The position numbers were made by a program, and so were the translations under genes. Source: Pelagibacteraceae bacterium AG-430-I06 (GTDB lineage Bacteria > Pseudomonadota > Alphaproteobacteria > Pelagibacterales > Pelagibacteraceae). Taken from it: a stretch of 64,000 bases of DNA. The stretch lies in NCBI GenBank assembly GCA_003209895.1, contig QCOH01000002.1:51972-115971 (forward strand), in the 5' to 3' direction. Numbering within the stretch: the stretch's first letter is position 1; each line of letters begins with the position of its first letter. Positions 29,569 to 38,208 of this stretch are shown here, in pieces. A model generated the notes under the pieces. It saw only the letters and a list, made by a program, of their open reading frames with translations, was not told the DNA's origin and ran no database searches.

Positions 29569-30432
29569 TTATTGTTTCAAAGGCCTTACAACCATACCAT
29601 CTGCAAGTCTTGCTAAGCCTTCCTTAACAATCCTATCATTTACACTTAAACCATCTATAATTTCTAAGTTTCCAGCTTTTCTAATCCCCGTTTCAACTTC
29701 AGTTTTTTTAATTGTGTTATTATTTAATATTTTATAAACAAATTTTTTTTCATCTTCAAAAATAATACTTGTATCTGCTACCGACAATGCATCTTTTTCA
29801 TTATATAAAACCTCAATATCTAGTAATGAACCTGGTAAAATTTCAAGATCATCGTTGTTAATTTGGGCCCTTGCTAGAATACTTCTAGTTTGAGCATCTA
29901 CTCTTGAAGCATGAGAAATTACATTTCCAGAGTACAATTTATTTTTATATGCTAAAAATTTAGCTTTAACTTTCAAATCTTTCTTTAAAATTGATGCGAA
30001 AACCTCTGGAATTTGAAGATCACAAAGTACTTTTTTAGAATCATCAAGTGTCACAATAATCGAGTCTGTTCCCAAAATTGAGGAACTAATACCTCTTGTG
30101 CCAACAATACCTGAAAAAGGGGCAGTTATTGTTTTAGTAGGAAGTTTAGCAATAATTTCACCGGTTTTAACTGATTTAAACTTTATTGGTTCCAGTAATT
30201 CGCTTTTCTTTATTTTAAAAGATTTAGTTTTACTACTTAGTGCTGTGCAATAACTTTCAATAGTTTTATTAAATTTTTTTTGCGAAACTACTTCAACTAC
30301 TACACCTGGCGGCGGCCTCTTTCCAAATTTCTTTTTAAAATATACTCCCATCGCAGTTCTGCCGCCTATAACGGTTGCGATGATCACAAAAAATATAATT
30401 ATTCCAATTGTTACCTTTTTAGATCTTTTCAT
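29569..30432 (-). CDS. RND periplasmic adaptor (HlyD/MFP family), short form
   Basis: A 287-residue adaptor with an N-terminal anchor of about 25 residues, lipoyl halves and beta-barrel (ITAPFSGIVGTRGIS, GSLLDIEVLYNEKD) and a membrane-proximal end (IDGLSVNDRIVKEGLARLADG). Where a helical hairpin of 60 or more residues should separate the two lipoyl halves, only about 10 residues lie between SVKTGEIIAKL and ITAPFSG. The hairpin that normally touches TolC therefore seems missing. It overlaps the upstream sulfurtransferase by 4 nt. Confidence 0.85.
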   Translation of the reverse strand: MKRSKKVTIGIIIFFVIIATVIGGRTAMGVYFKKKFGKRPPPGVVVEVVSQKKFNKTIESYCTALSSKTKSFKIKKSELLEPIKFKSVKTGEIIAKLPTKTITAPFSGIVGTRGISSSILGTDSIIVTLDDSKKVLCDLQIPEVFASILKKDLKVKAKFLAYKNKLYSGNVISHASRVDAQTRSILARAQINNDDLEILPGSLLDIEVLYNEKDALSVADTSIIFEDEKKFVYKILNNNTIKKTEVETGIRKAGNLEIIDGLSVNDRIVKEGLARLADGMVVRPLKQ

Positions 30433-31244
30433 TTTTTTAAATACTCACAAGCAGAGCCATCATAAATCATTACACTTTTACCACTTATGATAGAATATGC
30501 CATACCTAAAACACAGGCAGTCATACCACTGCCGCATGTAAAAACTATGGGCTTAGACACATCAACCTTATTTTCATCAAAAATTTTGTTTAATTCATCC
30601 TTTTTTTTGAATGTGTTTGTTTCAGAGTCAATGCAATCTTTAAAAGGAATATTTTTGGACCCAGGTATACATCCTCTTTTTAATCCTGGACGAGGTTCAT
30701 CCACTTTGCCCTCAAACCTTTCACGATTTCTAGCATCGACCGTTTGAAAAGAAAATGTTTTTATATTTTCTTCAATTTCTTTTTTGTCTTTTATCCATTC
30801 TGTATTTTCATTAACAATATAACTACTTTTTAAATTTGATTTTATTTCATCCAATTCCTTAACTGTTGGTCTTTTCTCACTTAACCACTTTTTCATACCA
30901 CCATCTAAAACAGAAACTTTCATATGACCAAAATATTTTAATGCAAACCACAATCTACATGAGCTATATGTATCGCTAAAATCGTATACAACAATATGAT
31001 CATCATTTTCAATTCCAAAAGAACTGAGCATTTGTGTCCAATAATCTGAGTTGCTCATCATATGTGGAAAGGGTGAGTCTTTATCACTATGTTCATCTAC
31101 ATCCCAAAACATGGCCCCTTTAATATGTTTTTCATCATATTCTTTTTTTGAATTTCTATTTGAGGATGGCATGTGCCAACTAGCATCAAAAATTTTAACC
31201 TTATCTATATTTTTATTAAGCCAATCTGTTGTTACTAAGTTCAT
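30429..31244 (-). CDS. sseA: Thiosulfate/3-mercaptopyruvate sulfurtransferase
   Basis: A 271-residue tandem rhodanese. The N-terminal inactive domain has FDASWHMPSSNRN and GAMFWDVDEHSD. The C-terminal domain has VDARNRERFEG and the active Cys in VFTCGSGMTACVLG; the CGSGMTA form suggests 3-mercaptopyruvate as substrate. It transfers sulfane sulfur to acceptors such as cyanide or thiols. It overlaps msrA and the adaptor gene by 4 nt each, so it is in their operon. Confidence 0.88.
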   Translation of the reverse strand: MNLVTTDWLNKNIDKVKIFDASWHMPSSNRNSKKEYDEKHIKGAMFWDVDEHSDKDSPFPHMMSNSDYWTQMLSSFGIENDDHIVVYDFSDTYSSCRLWFALKYFGHMKVSVLDGGMKKWLSEKRPTVKELDEIKSNLKSSYIVNENTEWIKDKKEIEENIKTFSFQTVDARNRERFEGKVDEPRPGLKRGCIPGSKNIPFKDCIDSETNTFKKKDELNKIFDENKVDVSKPIVFTCGSGMTACVLGMAYSIISGKSVMIYDGSACEYLKK

Positions 31245-31693
31245 ATTGTAAATTTTCTTTTAAGATAGTACTGATGGTATTCTTCTGCGGTTTGATAGAG
31301 TTTTTCTTCTGAAATATTAGTAACTATCTTTCCGTTTAACTTTTCATTGAATTCTCTTTTTATTTTTTCTGCAACTTCTTTTTGAAATTTATCTTTGTAA
31401 AAAATTTCTGATCTGTATTGTGTTCCAATATCTGGACCTTGCCTATTTAATTGTGTTGGATCGTGAATTTTAAAAAAAACTTTAACTAATTCCTCGTATG
31501 AAACTACATTTTCATCAAAATCTACTTTTACAGTTTCCGCATGATTTGTTGATCCAGAGCAAACTTTTTCATAGGTTGTATTCGGATCATTGCCACCACA
31601 ATATCCTACCTCGGCCTTAACGACCCCTTTAATTTTTTCAAATTCTAATTGGGGAGACCAAAAACATCCTAAACTGAAATAAGCAGTTTTCAT
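31241..31693 (-). CDS. msrA: Peptide methionine-S-sulfoxide reductase MsrA
   Basis: A 150-residue enzyme with the active-site motif GCFW at residues 9-12, then VGYCGGNDPNTTYEKVCSGSTNHAETV, FFKIHDPTQLNRQGPDIGTQYRS and YHQYYLKR. It reduces methionine-S-sulfoxide in oxidised proteins. The residues after GCFW (SPQ) differ from the common GxE form. It is the first gene of the msrA-sulfurtransferase-adaptor-RND operon and is divergent from the EamA transporter. Confidence 0.92.
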   Translation of the reverse strand: MKTAYFSLGCFWSPQLEFEKIKGVVKAEVGYCGGNDPNTTYEKVCSGSTNHAETVKVDFDENVVSYEELVKVFFKIHDPTQLNRQGPDIGTQYRSEIFYKDKFQKEVAEKIKREFNEKLNGKIVTNISEEKLYQTAEEYHQYYLKRKFTI

Positions 31694-31740
31694 TTTTTCA
31701 AAATTCTAATATGTTATTTCAATTAATAAAAGGTGGTAAA

Positions 31741-32625
31741 ATGCTCTCTAAATCTCAATTAGCAATTCTTTATATGGTAGCTAGCGTCGCTTGCTTCAGT
31801 ATTATGGATATTATCGTTAAATATTTGAAGGATGTACCTTTTGGGCAAGTTCTTTTCATGAGATTTGCGTTTGGGATGATTCCAATATTTTTACTAATTC
31901 CTAGAAAAAAAATTTTAACTTTTTATAAAACAAAAAGACCATTACTTCACGCTTGGAGAGCTGGCTGGGGAGCAATTGCAATAATTGCTTTATTTATTGG
32001 TCTCAGAAATGTTGAACTTGCAGATTGTATATCTTTAACTTTTTTGGGTCCTGTATTCGTTACTATTTTATCTGCTCTTTTCTTAGGTGAAAAAATAAGA
32101 ATTACAAGAATTTCGGCTATCATACTTGGTATAATTGGAGGACTGATTATTATAAAACCATCATTTGATGAGTTTAATTTATTTTATTTTATGCCCTTAA
32201 TTTTTGCATTTGGATTTGCTCAAGTAGCTTTGTCTATTAAATCTTTATCTAAAACTGAACCAAATTATTTAATAGCTTTCTACTTTTCTCTTGTTTCTAT
32301 GTTAATTGGTCTAGCAACAATAGTTAATGGTTGGATATGGCCAACACTTTACGAAGCTATATTATTCGTTGTATTGGGTCTAGCAGGAGGATACGCTAAT
32401 ATTTTGCTTACACAGTCTTTACGCATGGCAGATACTGGTCTTGTTACTCCAATAAAATATTTATCACTAGTTTTTGCTGCAACAGCAGGCTATTTCATAT
32501 TTGGAGAAGCTCTCAAACTAACAACTTTAATTGGCGCAGCATTTATAGTAGCTGGTTCGTATATTATATTTAGAAGAGAAGAAACTTTAAAAAAACAAGT
32601 GGTACCCCCAAGATATGAAACCTAA
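31741..32625 (+). CDS. EamA/DMT superfamily permease
   Basis: The start is placed at the ATG at 31741 because a good ribosome-binding site (AAAGGTGGT) lies just before it; an ATG at 31711 would precede that site. The 294-residue product has about ten membrane helices in two EamA repeats (GPVFVTILSALFLGEKI and YLSLVFAATAGYFIFGEAL). It probably exports or imports a small metabolite; substrate unknown. It overlaps the next gene by 11 nt. Confidence 0.82.
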   Translation: MLSKSQLAILYMVASVACFSIMDIIVKYLKDVPFGQVLFMRFAFGMIPIFLLIPRKKILTFYKTKRPLLHAWRAGWGAIAIIALFIGLRNVELADCISLTFLGPVFVTILSALFLGEKIRITRISAIILGIIGGLIIIKPSFDEFNLFYFMPLIFAFGFAQVALSIKSLSKTEPNYLIAFYFSLVSMLIGLATIVNGWIWPTLYEAILFVVLGLAGGYANILLTQSLRMADTGLVTPIKYLSLVFAATAGYFIFGEALKLTTLIGAAFIVAGSYIIFRREETLKKQVVPPRYET

Positions 32626-33232
32626 ATGGTGGAATAAAGGTAAAATATATCTCCTGAAACGAGATAAAGTAATGGGTAAACTTTTAAAAGCCTATGATGG
32701 CCATCTTATTACGAGAAACAATTTTTTTTATTCGCTTACTCGATCAATTATTTCTCAACAAATTTCAGTATTGGCAGCAGACTCTGTTTTTTCAAAGTTT
32801 GAAAAAAAATGCAAAGGTAAAATAAAACCAAAAATTGTATCAAAATTATCAATAACCGATCTGAGAAGATGCGGATTAAGCAGAATGAAGGCTTTGGGCA
32901 TAAAAAGTTTAGCTGACAAAATATTAAATAAATCATTTAATCCAAAATTAATAAAAAAGATGTCGGATGAAGATGCAATTAATTACTTATGTTCATTAAG
33001 ACAAATCGGCAGATGGTCAAGCGAGATGGTATTAATCTTTTTCTATAACAGGCCAAATATATGGCCTGTGCAAGACATAGGTTTGTTAAGAGCGATTTCA
33101 AATAATTATAAAAAAAAATACCTACCGCCAAAATCTTTTGTTAATAAACTGCAAAAAAAGTTTTCACCATATTGCACTCTAGCAGTAATGGCGTTGTGGT
33201 ATTCAGTGGACAATGAACCGGTACAGTATTAG
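32615..33232 (+). CDS. DNA-3-methyladenine glycosylase II-like (AlkA/HhH-GPD)
   Basis: A 205-residue HhH-GPD glycosylase: RSIISQQISVLAADSVFSKF, LRRCGLSRMKALGIKSLA, the helix-hairpin-helix LRQIGRWSSEMVLIF and the catalytic Asp in WPVQDIGLLRAI. It removes alkylated bases from DNA. Compared with E. coli AlkA it lacks the N-terminal domain, as in many single-domain homologues. Confidence 0.85.
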   Translation: MKPKWWNKGKIYLLKRDKVMGKLLKAYDGHLITRNNFFYSLTRSIISQQISVLAADSVFSKFEKKCKGKIKPKIVSKLSITDLRRCGLSRMKALGIKSLADKILNKSFNPKLIKKMSDEDAINYLCSLRQIGRWSSEMVLIFFYNRPNIWPVQDIGLLRAISNNYKKKYLPPKSFVNKLQKKFSPYCTLAVMALWYSVDNEPVQY

Positions 33233-33241
33233 ATTTAAGTT

Positions 33242-33766
33242 ATGTCAGAAAAGTTATTAGTTTCTTGGGACGATTACAATAATACAGTAGAAAAACTTGC
33301 TATAATGGTACACCAGAGCGGCTATAAACCTAGTCTTCTAGTTGGTATAATGCGAGGCGGAGCTCCAATAATTGATGTATTAAGCCGGGTATTTAAATTA
33401 AAATGTGCATATTTAGCTGTGGAATCTTATTCTGGTAAAGGAATAGAAGATCAACAAGGAAAATTAACCTTTTCAAGAGAAATGAGCTCTACAGTTCAAA
33501 ACTTGGGAGGCAATTTACTTTTGTGCGACGACCTTTCTGATACTGGCATTACGCTCAACAGAAGTATAGATTGGTTAAAAAAATACCCGCCATTAAAAGG
33601 AAAAATTAAATCTATTAAAACTGCAGTTTTATGGAAAAAAGCTAAATCAACTTTCAACCCTGATTTTTGTGCCGTTAAATTAAAAGATAACCCATGGATA
33701 GTGCAACCTTTTGAGAGATACGAGGAAATTAGAATAGAAGAATTAAAAAAAAAGCACAAAAAATAA
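33242..33766 (+). CDS. Purine phosphoribosyltransferase-like protein
   Basis: A 174-residue PRTase fold protein with the PRPP loop LLLCDDLSDTGITLNRSI and an N-terminal substrate segment LLVGIMRGGAPIIDVLS. It resembles xanthine/hypoxanthine phosphoribosyltransferases. The convergent purine permease next door supports a base-salvage role; the exact base is not determined. Confidence 0.78.
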   Translation: MSEKLLVSWDDYNNTVEKLAIMVHQSGYKPSLLVGIMRGGAPIIDVLSRVFKLKCAYLAVESYSGKGIEDQQGKLTFSREMSSTVQNLGGNLLLCDDLSDTGITLNRSIDWLKKYPPLKGKIKSIKTAVLWKKAKSTFNPDFCAVKLKDNPWIVQPFERYEEIRIEELKKKHKK

Positions 33767-33791
33767 GGGCCTGAGAAACAATCAGGCCCTT
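33765..33791. terminator. Strong bidirectional hairpin terminator
   Basis: AAGGGCCTGA (33765-33774) pairs perfectly with TCAGGCCCTT (33782-33791) around the 7-nt loop GAAACAA. It starts within the stop codon of the phosphoribosyltransferase gene and lies between convergent genes. Reading the minus strand, the stem is followed by T-rich sequence (the complement of the A tract at about 33746-33764), so it should end the permease transcript efficiently. It is by far the strongest terminator in the window. Confidence 0.85.
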
Positions 33792-33808
33792 AATATTGAA
33801 TATAAAAT

Positions 33809-35179
33809 TTAAATTGTAAAACTTACTACACTTAGTATAGCCACCAACCAAATAGCCGGTGACGTATTGCTAGCTTTACCACTAAATATTTTAATTAAGG
33901 CATAAGCTATAAAAGCTAAAGCGATACCATTAGATATACTGTAAGTTAGTGGCATTGCTATCATAGCTAGAACTGCTGGTGCAGATTCAGCTATATCTTT
34001 CCATTCAATATCAACAATATTTCTAACAAATAATATGGCAACATAAAGTAATGCAGCACCATCTATTTCTTTGGGTAGGCTTGTTGCCAATGGTGCAAAA
34101 CCTAAGCATAAAAGAAACAGTATACCTATAACAAGTGAAGTCATTCCTGTTCGTCCACCCGCTTTTACACCTGCACCTGACTCTACATAACTTGTAACAG
34201 TTGTAGTTCCTAGAAGACTTCCAGCAACTGTTCCTACACTGTCAGAAAGCATAGCCTTTTCAATATCTTGCACTCTACCCTTGCTATCAACTTTTCCAGA
34301 TACGTTTGCAACTGATGTTAAAGTTCCTGCCGTATCAAAAAAATCTATAAAGAAAAGTGTAAATATAACTGTTATTCCACTTGCAGTAAAAACTTTCCCA
34401 GTACTGAAACCTTGAACAGCATCGAAAAGATAAGTCATAGTTGGAGGTGCTGATAAAATACCATTGAATTTTGCTAAACCAGCTCCACCTTCAATACTTG
34501 CACCAGTCCAACCCCAAATTGGCAACCATGCTAAAATACTAAAAGCTAATATTCCAATAATAATATTTGCTTTACTTATGAAACCAGCATTTAATTTTTC
34601 TAAAACGATCATAGTTACAAATGCAAGACATCCTAGAAAAACTATTGGTTCCTTTAAGTTTCCTAAAGTAACTAAAGTAACAGGATGATCAACCACTACA
34701 CCCATTATCTCAAGACCAATGATTGCCAGAAAGAGACCAATTCCTGCTCCAATTCCGAATTTTAGACTTTTTGGAATTGAATTTATTATCCATGCTCTAA
34801 TAGGAGTTAGTGAGACAAGTAAAAAAAGTATACCTGAGAGCAGTACTGCAGATAAAGCTTCAGCTGGCGTATATTTCATGCCTCCAACAACTCCAAAGGC
34901 CACGAAAGCATTTATACCCATCCCGGGAGCCAATCCTACCGGCCAAGACCGGCCTGCAAAAGCCATTATAAAGCAAGCTATCGCTGTAGCTATAATTGTA
35001 GCTGTATAAACTCCACCAAAATCAAAGAATCCTTTTTCTGGCCCTGCAAATTCACCAGACAAAATGAAAGGATTTAAGAACATTATGTATGCCATAGTTA
35101 AAAAAGTAGTGACTCCGGCAACTATCTCAGTTTTAAAATTAGTTTTGTGTTTTTTGTATTCAAAATATTTTTCCATCAT
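33809..35179 (-). CDS. NCS2 purine permease (AzgA/GhxP type)
   Basis: A 456-residue permease with about 12-14 helices, the N-terminal signature AGVTTFLTMAYIMFLNP, the GMGINAFVAFGVVGG segment and a TTTVTSYVESGAGVKAGGRTG-type loop typical of AzgA-like adenine/guanine/hypoxanthine transporters. An AGGAGAT ribosome-binding site precedes the ATG at 35179. The 137-nt upstream region shows no recognisable purine riboswitch. It probably feeds the phosphoribosyltransferase across the shared terminator. Confidence 0.9.
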   Translation of the reverse strand: MMEKYFEYKKHKTNFKTEIVAGVTTFLTMAYIMFLNPFILSGEFAGPEKGFFDFGGVYTATIIATAIACFIMAFAGRSWPVGLAPGMGINAFVAFGVVGGMKYTPAEALSAVLLSGILFLLVSLTPIRAWIINSIPKSLKFGIGAGIGLFLAIIGLEIMGVVVDHPVTLVTLGNLKEPIVFLGCLAFVTMIVLEKLNAGFISKANIIIGILAFSILAWLPIWGWTGASIEGGAGLAKFNGILSAPPTMTYLFDAVQGFSTGKVFTASGITVIFTLFFIDFFDTAGTLTSVANVSGKVDSKGRVQDIEKAMLSDSVGTVAGSLLGTTTVTSYVESGAGVKAGGRTGMTSLVIGILFLLCLGFAPLATSLPKEIDGAALLYVAILFVRNIVDIEWKDIAESAPAVLAMIAMPLTYSISNGIALAFIAYALIKIFSGKASNTSPAIWLVAILSVVSFTI

Positions 35180-35316
35180 GACGATTTATCTCCTATTAAT
35201 AATAATGATAGTTTGAATATATATTTATCCATAAATTTAAAAAGTTCAAAGTGGGCTAGTAAGTCAATTTAAAGTTGTATTTCTGTTTATAACTTTATCT
35301 AATATGATTAAAAATT

Positions 35317-35613
35317 ATGAAATCTTTTTTAAAATTATTATTATTATTTTTTTTCCTGAATAATTGCGAAACAATAAGTAAAAAAGTTGATATTGCGACC
35401 CAAAAAGAGGAGGAAAAATTAAGTAAGTTTCTAAAAAAAAGAGAATCAGATCTTAAAATAGAATTTGGTAAACCTGATAAAATTGAATTAAGTAACAAAC
35501 AAAATAAAATTCTAGTTTATTATGATACCAAGCTAACAATCAAATGCGAGAGAAGATTTGAATTAAATCAAAATAATGTGGTTGTAGGTTTTAGCAGTAA
35601 AAATTGTTTCTAA
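35317..35613 (+). CDS. Small predicted lipoprotein (possibly BamE/SmpA-like)
   Basis: A 98-residue protein with a lipoprotein signal (lipobox FFLNNC at about residues 12-17) and a short alpha/beta domain: KIEFGKPDKIELSNKQNKILVYYDTKL then CERRFELNQNNVVVGFSS. The G-x-P-D followed by a predicted strand, with a terminal basic/Phe strand, resembles the small BamE/OmlA fold, but I cannot confirm it. Its stop directly abuts that of the convergent oligopeptidase gene. Confidence 0.6.
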   Translation: MKSFLKLLLLFFFLNNCETISKKVDIATQKEEEKLSKFLKKRESDLKIEFGKPDKIELSNKQNKILVYYDTKLTIKCERRFELNQNNVVVGFSSKNCF

Positions 35614-37683
35614 TTAATTAATTTTATTAGCTATTTTCAAAGCAAAGGCATAATCAAATGCAGTTTCTTCGATCGCAGATGATCTTCCTGACTTACCTGA
35701 ATGACCAGCATCCATTTCACACTTAAGAAGAAGTAAATTTCTATCAGTTTTAAAATCCCTTAGTTTTGCACAGTATTTTGTAGGCTCATCAAACAAAACT
35801 CTCGAGTCTGCAAGCGAGGTCGTTATTAAAATATGAGGATAATCTTTCTTTTCTAAATTATCATAAGGAGCATACGATCTTATATATTTAAAATGCTCTT
35901 TATTATTTTTTGCGTCACCAAACTCAAGAAGTTCTCCTTTTGTTAGAGGCAATGAATGATCTAAATTAGTTGTTAAGTTGTCAACAAATGGTACAGCCAT
36001 TATAGCCCCCAAAAATAAATCAGGACTCTGATTAATTACATTTCCAATCAACAATCCTCCTGCGCTTCCACCTAAAGCAATTATTTTTTTTTCTTTTGTA
36101 TAATTTTTATTAATTAAAAATTTAGCGCAACTTATAAAGTCCGAAAATGTATTTTTCTTGTTTAAAAGTTTTCCTTCTCGCCACCAATGAAAACCTCTTT
36201 CCAAACCTCCTCGAATATGACAGGTCGCCCAAATTATATCTCTGTTTATTAAAGACAATCTAGACGTGGAAAAAGATGGAAACATTGAGCTTCCGTAACT
36301 TCCATATCCATATAATAACAAATGTGAATTTCCATCTAATTTTGTATTTTTGTGATAAGTAATTGTTATAGGAATTTGTCGGCCGTCATCACTAGGACAA
36401 TTCAAGCGCTCTACTATATAGTCATCTCTATTATGTCCTGATGGAATTTCTTGTTCTTTAACAAGTTTTTTGGATTTAGTTTTTAAATTATATTGAAAAA
36501 CTCTATTTGGGGTTTTAGGCGATTCATATGCCAACCTAACCGAGTCAGTATTTTTATCTTTTTGCATGAGTGAAATGCTTGGAGATATTACTATTTCGTC
36601 TGCAAATTTTATTTGTTCTTCTCGATTTGTTTTTATATTTCTTGCAAAAACTCTGCTAAGAGCATCTGAAACTTCTGTTCTAATTATCCAATCTTTCAGA
36701 AATGTTAAACCACCAATTAAAATTCCTTTTTTAGGTGGAATATATTCTTGCCAATCATCCATTTTAATATGCTGAGATCTTAAAATTTTAAAATCTTCAG
36801 CATCTTTATTCGTGTGCATGTACCAATAGTCTTGGAAACTATCTATATTATAAATAATTCCCTGCTCTCTCTTTTTGAGTAATTTCGGCTTAAACGATTT
36901 TTCATCTTTATGAAAATAATAAACCTCACTAGTTGTATGTTCACTTGTTTCAATTAAATAAAACTGCTCACATGATGTTGTGTCAATAGAACAAGTAAAT
37001 CTCTCATCCTTTTCTTCAAATATTAATTCATCCTCTTTGTTAGGCCTACTCAAAAAATGTTGAAAAATTTGACGAGGTCTTTTCTGGGAGTCATATTTTC
37101 TATAAAAGAATGATTTATCATCATAAGCCCAGAGAATACCTCCGGCAGTTTTCTCAATTTTTTCAATAATTTTATTATCAGAAATCCTTCTTACAAAAAT
37201 TGTAAAATATTCACCACCTTTGTCATCAATCGAGTATGCTAAAAACTCATCATTGTATGAAACAGTAAGATCACCGGTGCTGAAAAACTTTTTACCCTTA
37301 GCTTCAGAGTCTCCATCAAAATAACATTCTACCTTATCATCACCAATTTTTCTTCTTAGCTTTTTAAAGTAGTTTCCCTCTTTAGTAGTTTTAGTCCAAT
37401 ACTCATAATTTTTATCTTTAAAAGGTAAACTCTCATCGTCTAGCTTTATCCTTCCCTCTATTTCATCGAAAAGTCTCTTTTGTAAGTTTTTTGTATCTTT
37501 CATATTTTCTTGAGTAAAAGAATTCTCATCTTCAAGATATTTTTTGACTTCCGAATTTAATTTATTTGTATCAGTCAATATTTCTAAACAATTATTTTGA
37601 TGTATCCACGAATATTCGTCTATCCAGCTAAAACCATGACATCTTTTCCTCTCAGGTTGTTTACGCAGTTGTGGTATCTTCAT
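35614..37683 (-). CDS. ptrB: Oligopeptidase B (prolyl oligopeptidase family, S9A)
   Basis: A 689-residue serine peptidase: an N-terminal beta-propeller of about 400 residues, then an alpha/beta hydrolase domain with the nucleophile in ALGGSAGGLLIG, Asp in TSLADSRVLFDEP and His in DAGHSGKSGR. It cleaves after basic residues in short peptides in the cytoplasm or periplasm; no signal peptide is visible. Divergent from the J-protein gene with only 12 nt between starts. Confidence 0.92.
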   Translation of the reverse strand: MKIPQLRKQPERKRCHGFSWIDEYSWIHQNNCLEILTDTNKLNSEVKKYLEDENSFTQENMKDTKNLQKRLFDEIEGRIKLDDESLPFKDKNYEYWTKTTKEGNYFKKLRRKIGDDKVECYFDGDSEAKGKKFFSTGDLTVSYNDEFLAYSIDDKGGEYFTIFVRRISDNKIIEKIEKTAGGILWAYDDKSFFYRKYDSQKRPRQIFQHFLSRPNKEDELIFEEKDERFTCSIDTTSCEQFYLIETSEHTTSEVYYFHKDEKSFKPKLLKKREQGIIYNIDSFQDYWYMHTNKDAEDFKILRSQHIKMDDWQEYIPPKKGILIGGLTFLKDWIIRTEVSDALSRVFARNIKTNREEQIKFADEIVISPSISLMQKDKNTDSVRLAYESPKTPNRVFQYNLKTKSKKLVKEQEIPSGHNRDDYIVERLNCPSDDGRQIPITITYHKNTKLDGNSHLLLYGYGSYGSSMFPSFSTSRLSLINRDIIWATCHIRGGLERGFHWWREGKLLNKKNTFSDFISCAKFLINKNYTKEKKIIALGGSAGGLLIGNVINQSPDLFLGAIMAVPFVDNLTTNLDHSLPLTKGELLEFGDAKNNKEHFKYIRSYAPYDNLEKKDYPHILITTSLADSRVLFDEPTKYCAKLRDFKTDRNLLLLKCEMDAGHSGKSGRSSAIEETAFDYAFALKIANKIN

Positions 37684-37695
37684 TCTAAAAAAATT

Positions 37696-38208
37696 ATGAA
37701 ATTATTTTTACTCATTGGAATTTTATTAGTAATAGTATATCTTTTATTGAATTTTTTCGTCAAAGCAAGTAGCAAAAAAATCGCAAAAGGTATTAGATAT
37801 CTGGTTTTTATAACAGGAATTCTTTTAGCTTTAATACTTTTTTTGGTAGGTCGTTATGCATTTAGTATCCCTATATTAATTTTCCTATTACCTCTTTTAA
37901 AATTAAAAGGTGGTATTGGTCTATTTCAACTTTTTCAGCTTTGGAGACTTATAAGTTATCTACGTCAAACGGGAAGATACTCGTTTAGATCTGGAACAAA
38001 TTATTCAAAAGCTTCTTCAAACATCTCATTAGATGATGCTTATAATATTTTAGGATGTAAAAAGGGCTGTTCAAAATCTGAAGTAGTTTCAAAATATAAA
38101 AAAATAATGTCAAAACTACACCCAGACAGAAATGATACTGATACAACTAAACTTGCTCAAATTGTTTCTGAGGCAAAAGAAACTATTTTAAAAAATGATT
38201 TTAGCTAA
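37696..38208 (+). CDS. Membrane-anchored J-domain protein (Tim14/DjlA-like)
   Basis: The start is placed at the ATG at 37696; longer in-frame reading goes into ptrB. The 170-residue product has two or three membrane segments in residues 1-85 and a C-terminal J domain of about 60 residues with the HPD motif (LHPDRNDT). The layout resembles alphaproteobacterial relatives of mitochondrial Pam18/Tim14, which stimulate a DnaK-type ATPase at the membrane. It converges on the GT9 gene. Confidence 0.8.
   Translation: MKLFLLIGILLVIVYLLLNFFVKASSKKIAKGIRYLVFITGILLALILFLVGRYAFSIPILIFLLPLLKLKGGIGLFQLFQLWRLISYLRQTGRYSFRSGTNYSKASSNISLDDAYNILGCKKGCSKSEVVSKYKKIMSKLHPDRNDTDTTKLAQIVSEAKETILKNDFS

Noticed and set aside
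35180-35316. Purine riboswitch upstream of the AzgA-type permease
   Set aside because: The minus-strand leader lacks the conserved purine-aptamer core; only a ribosome-binding site is recognisable.
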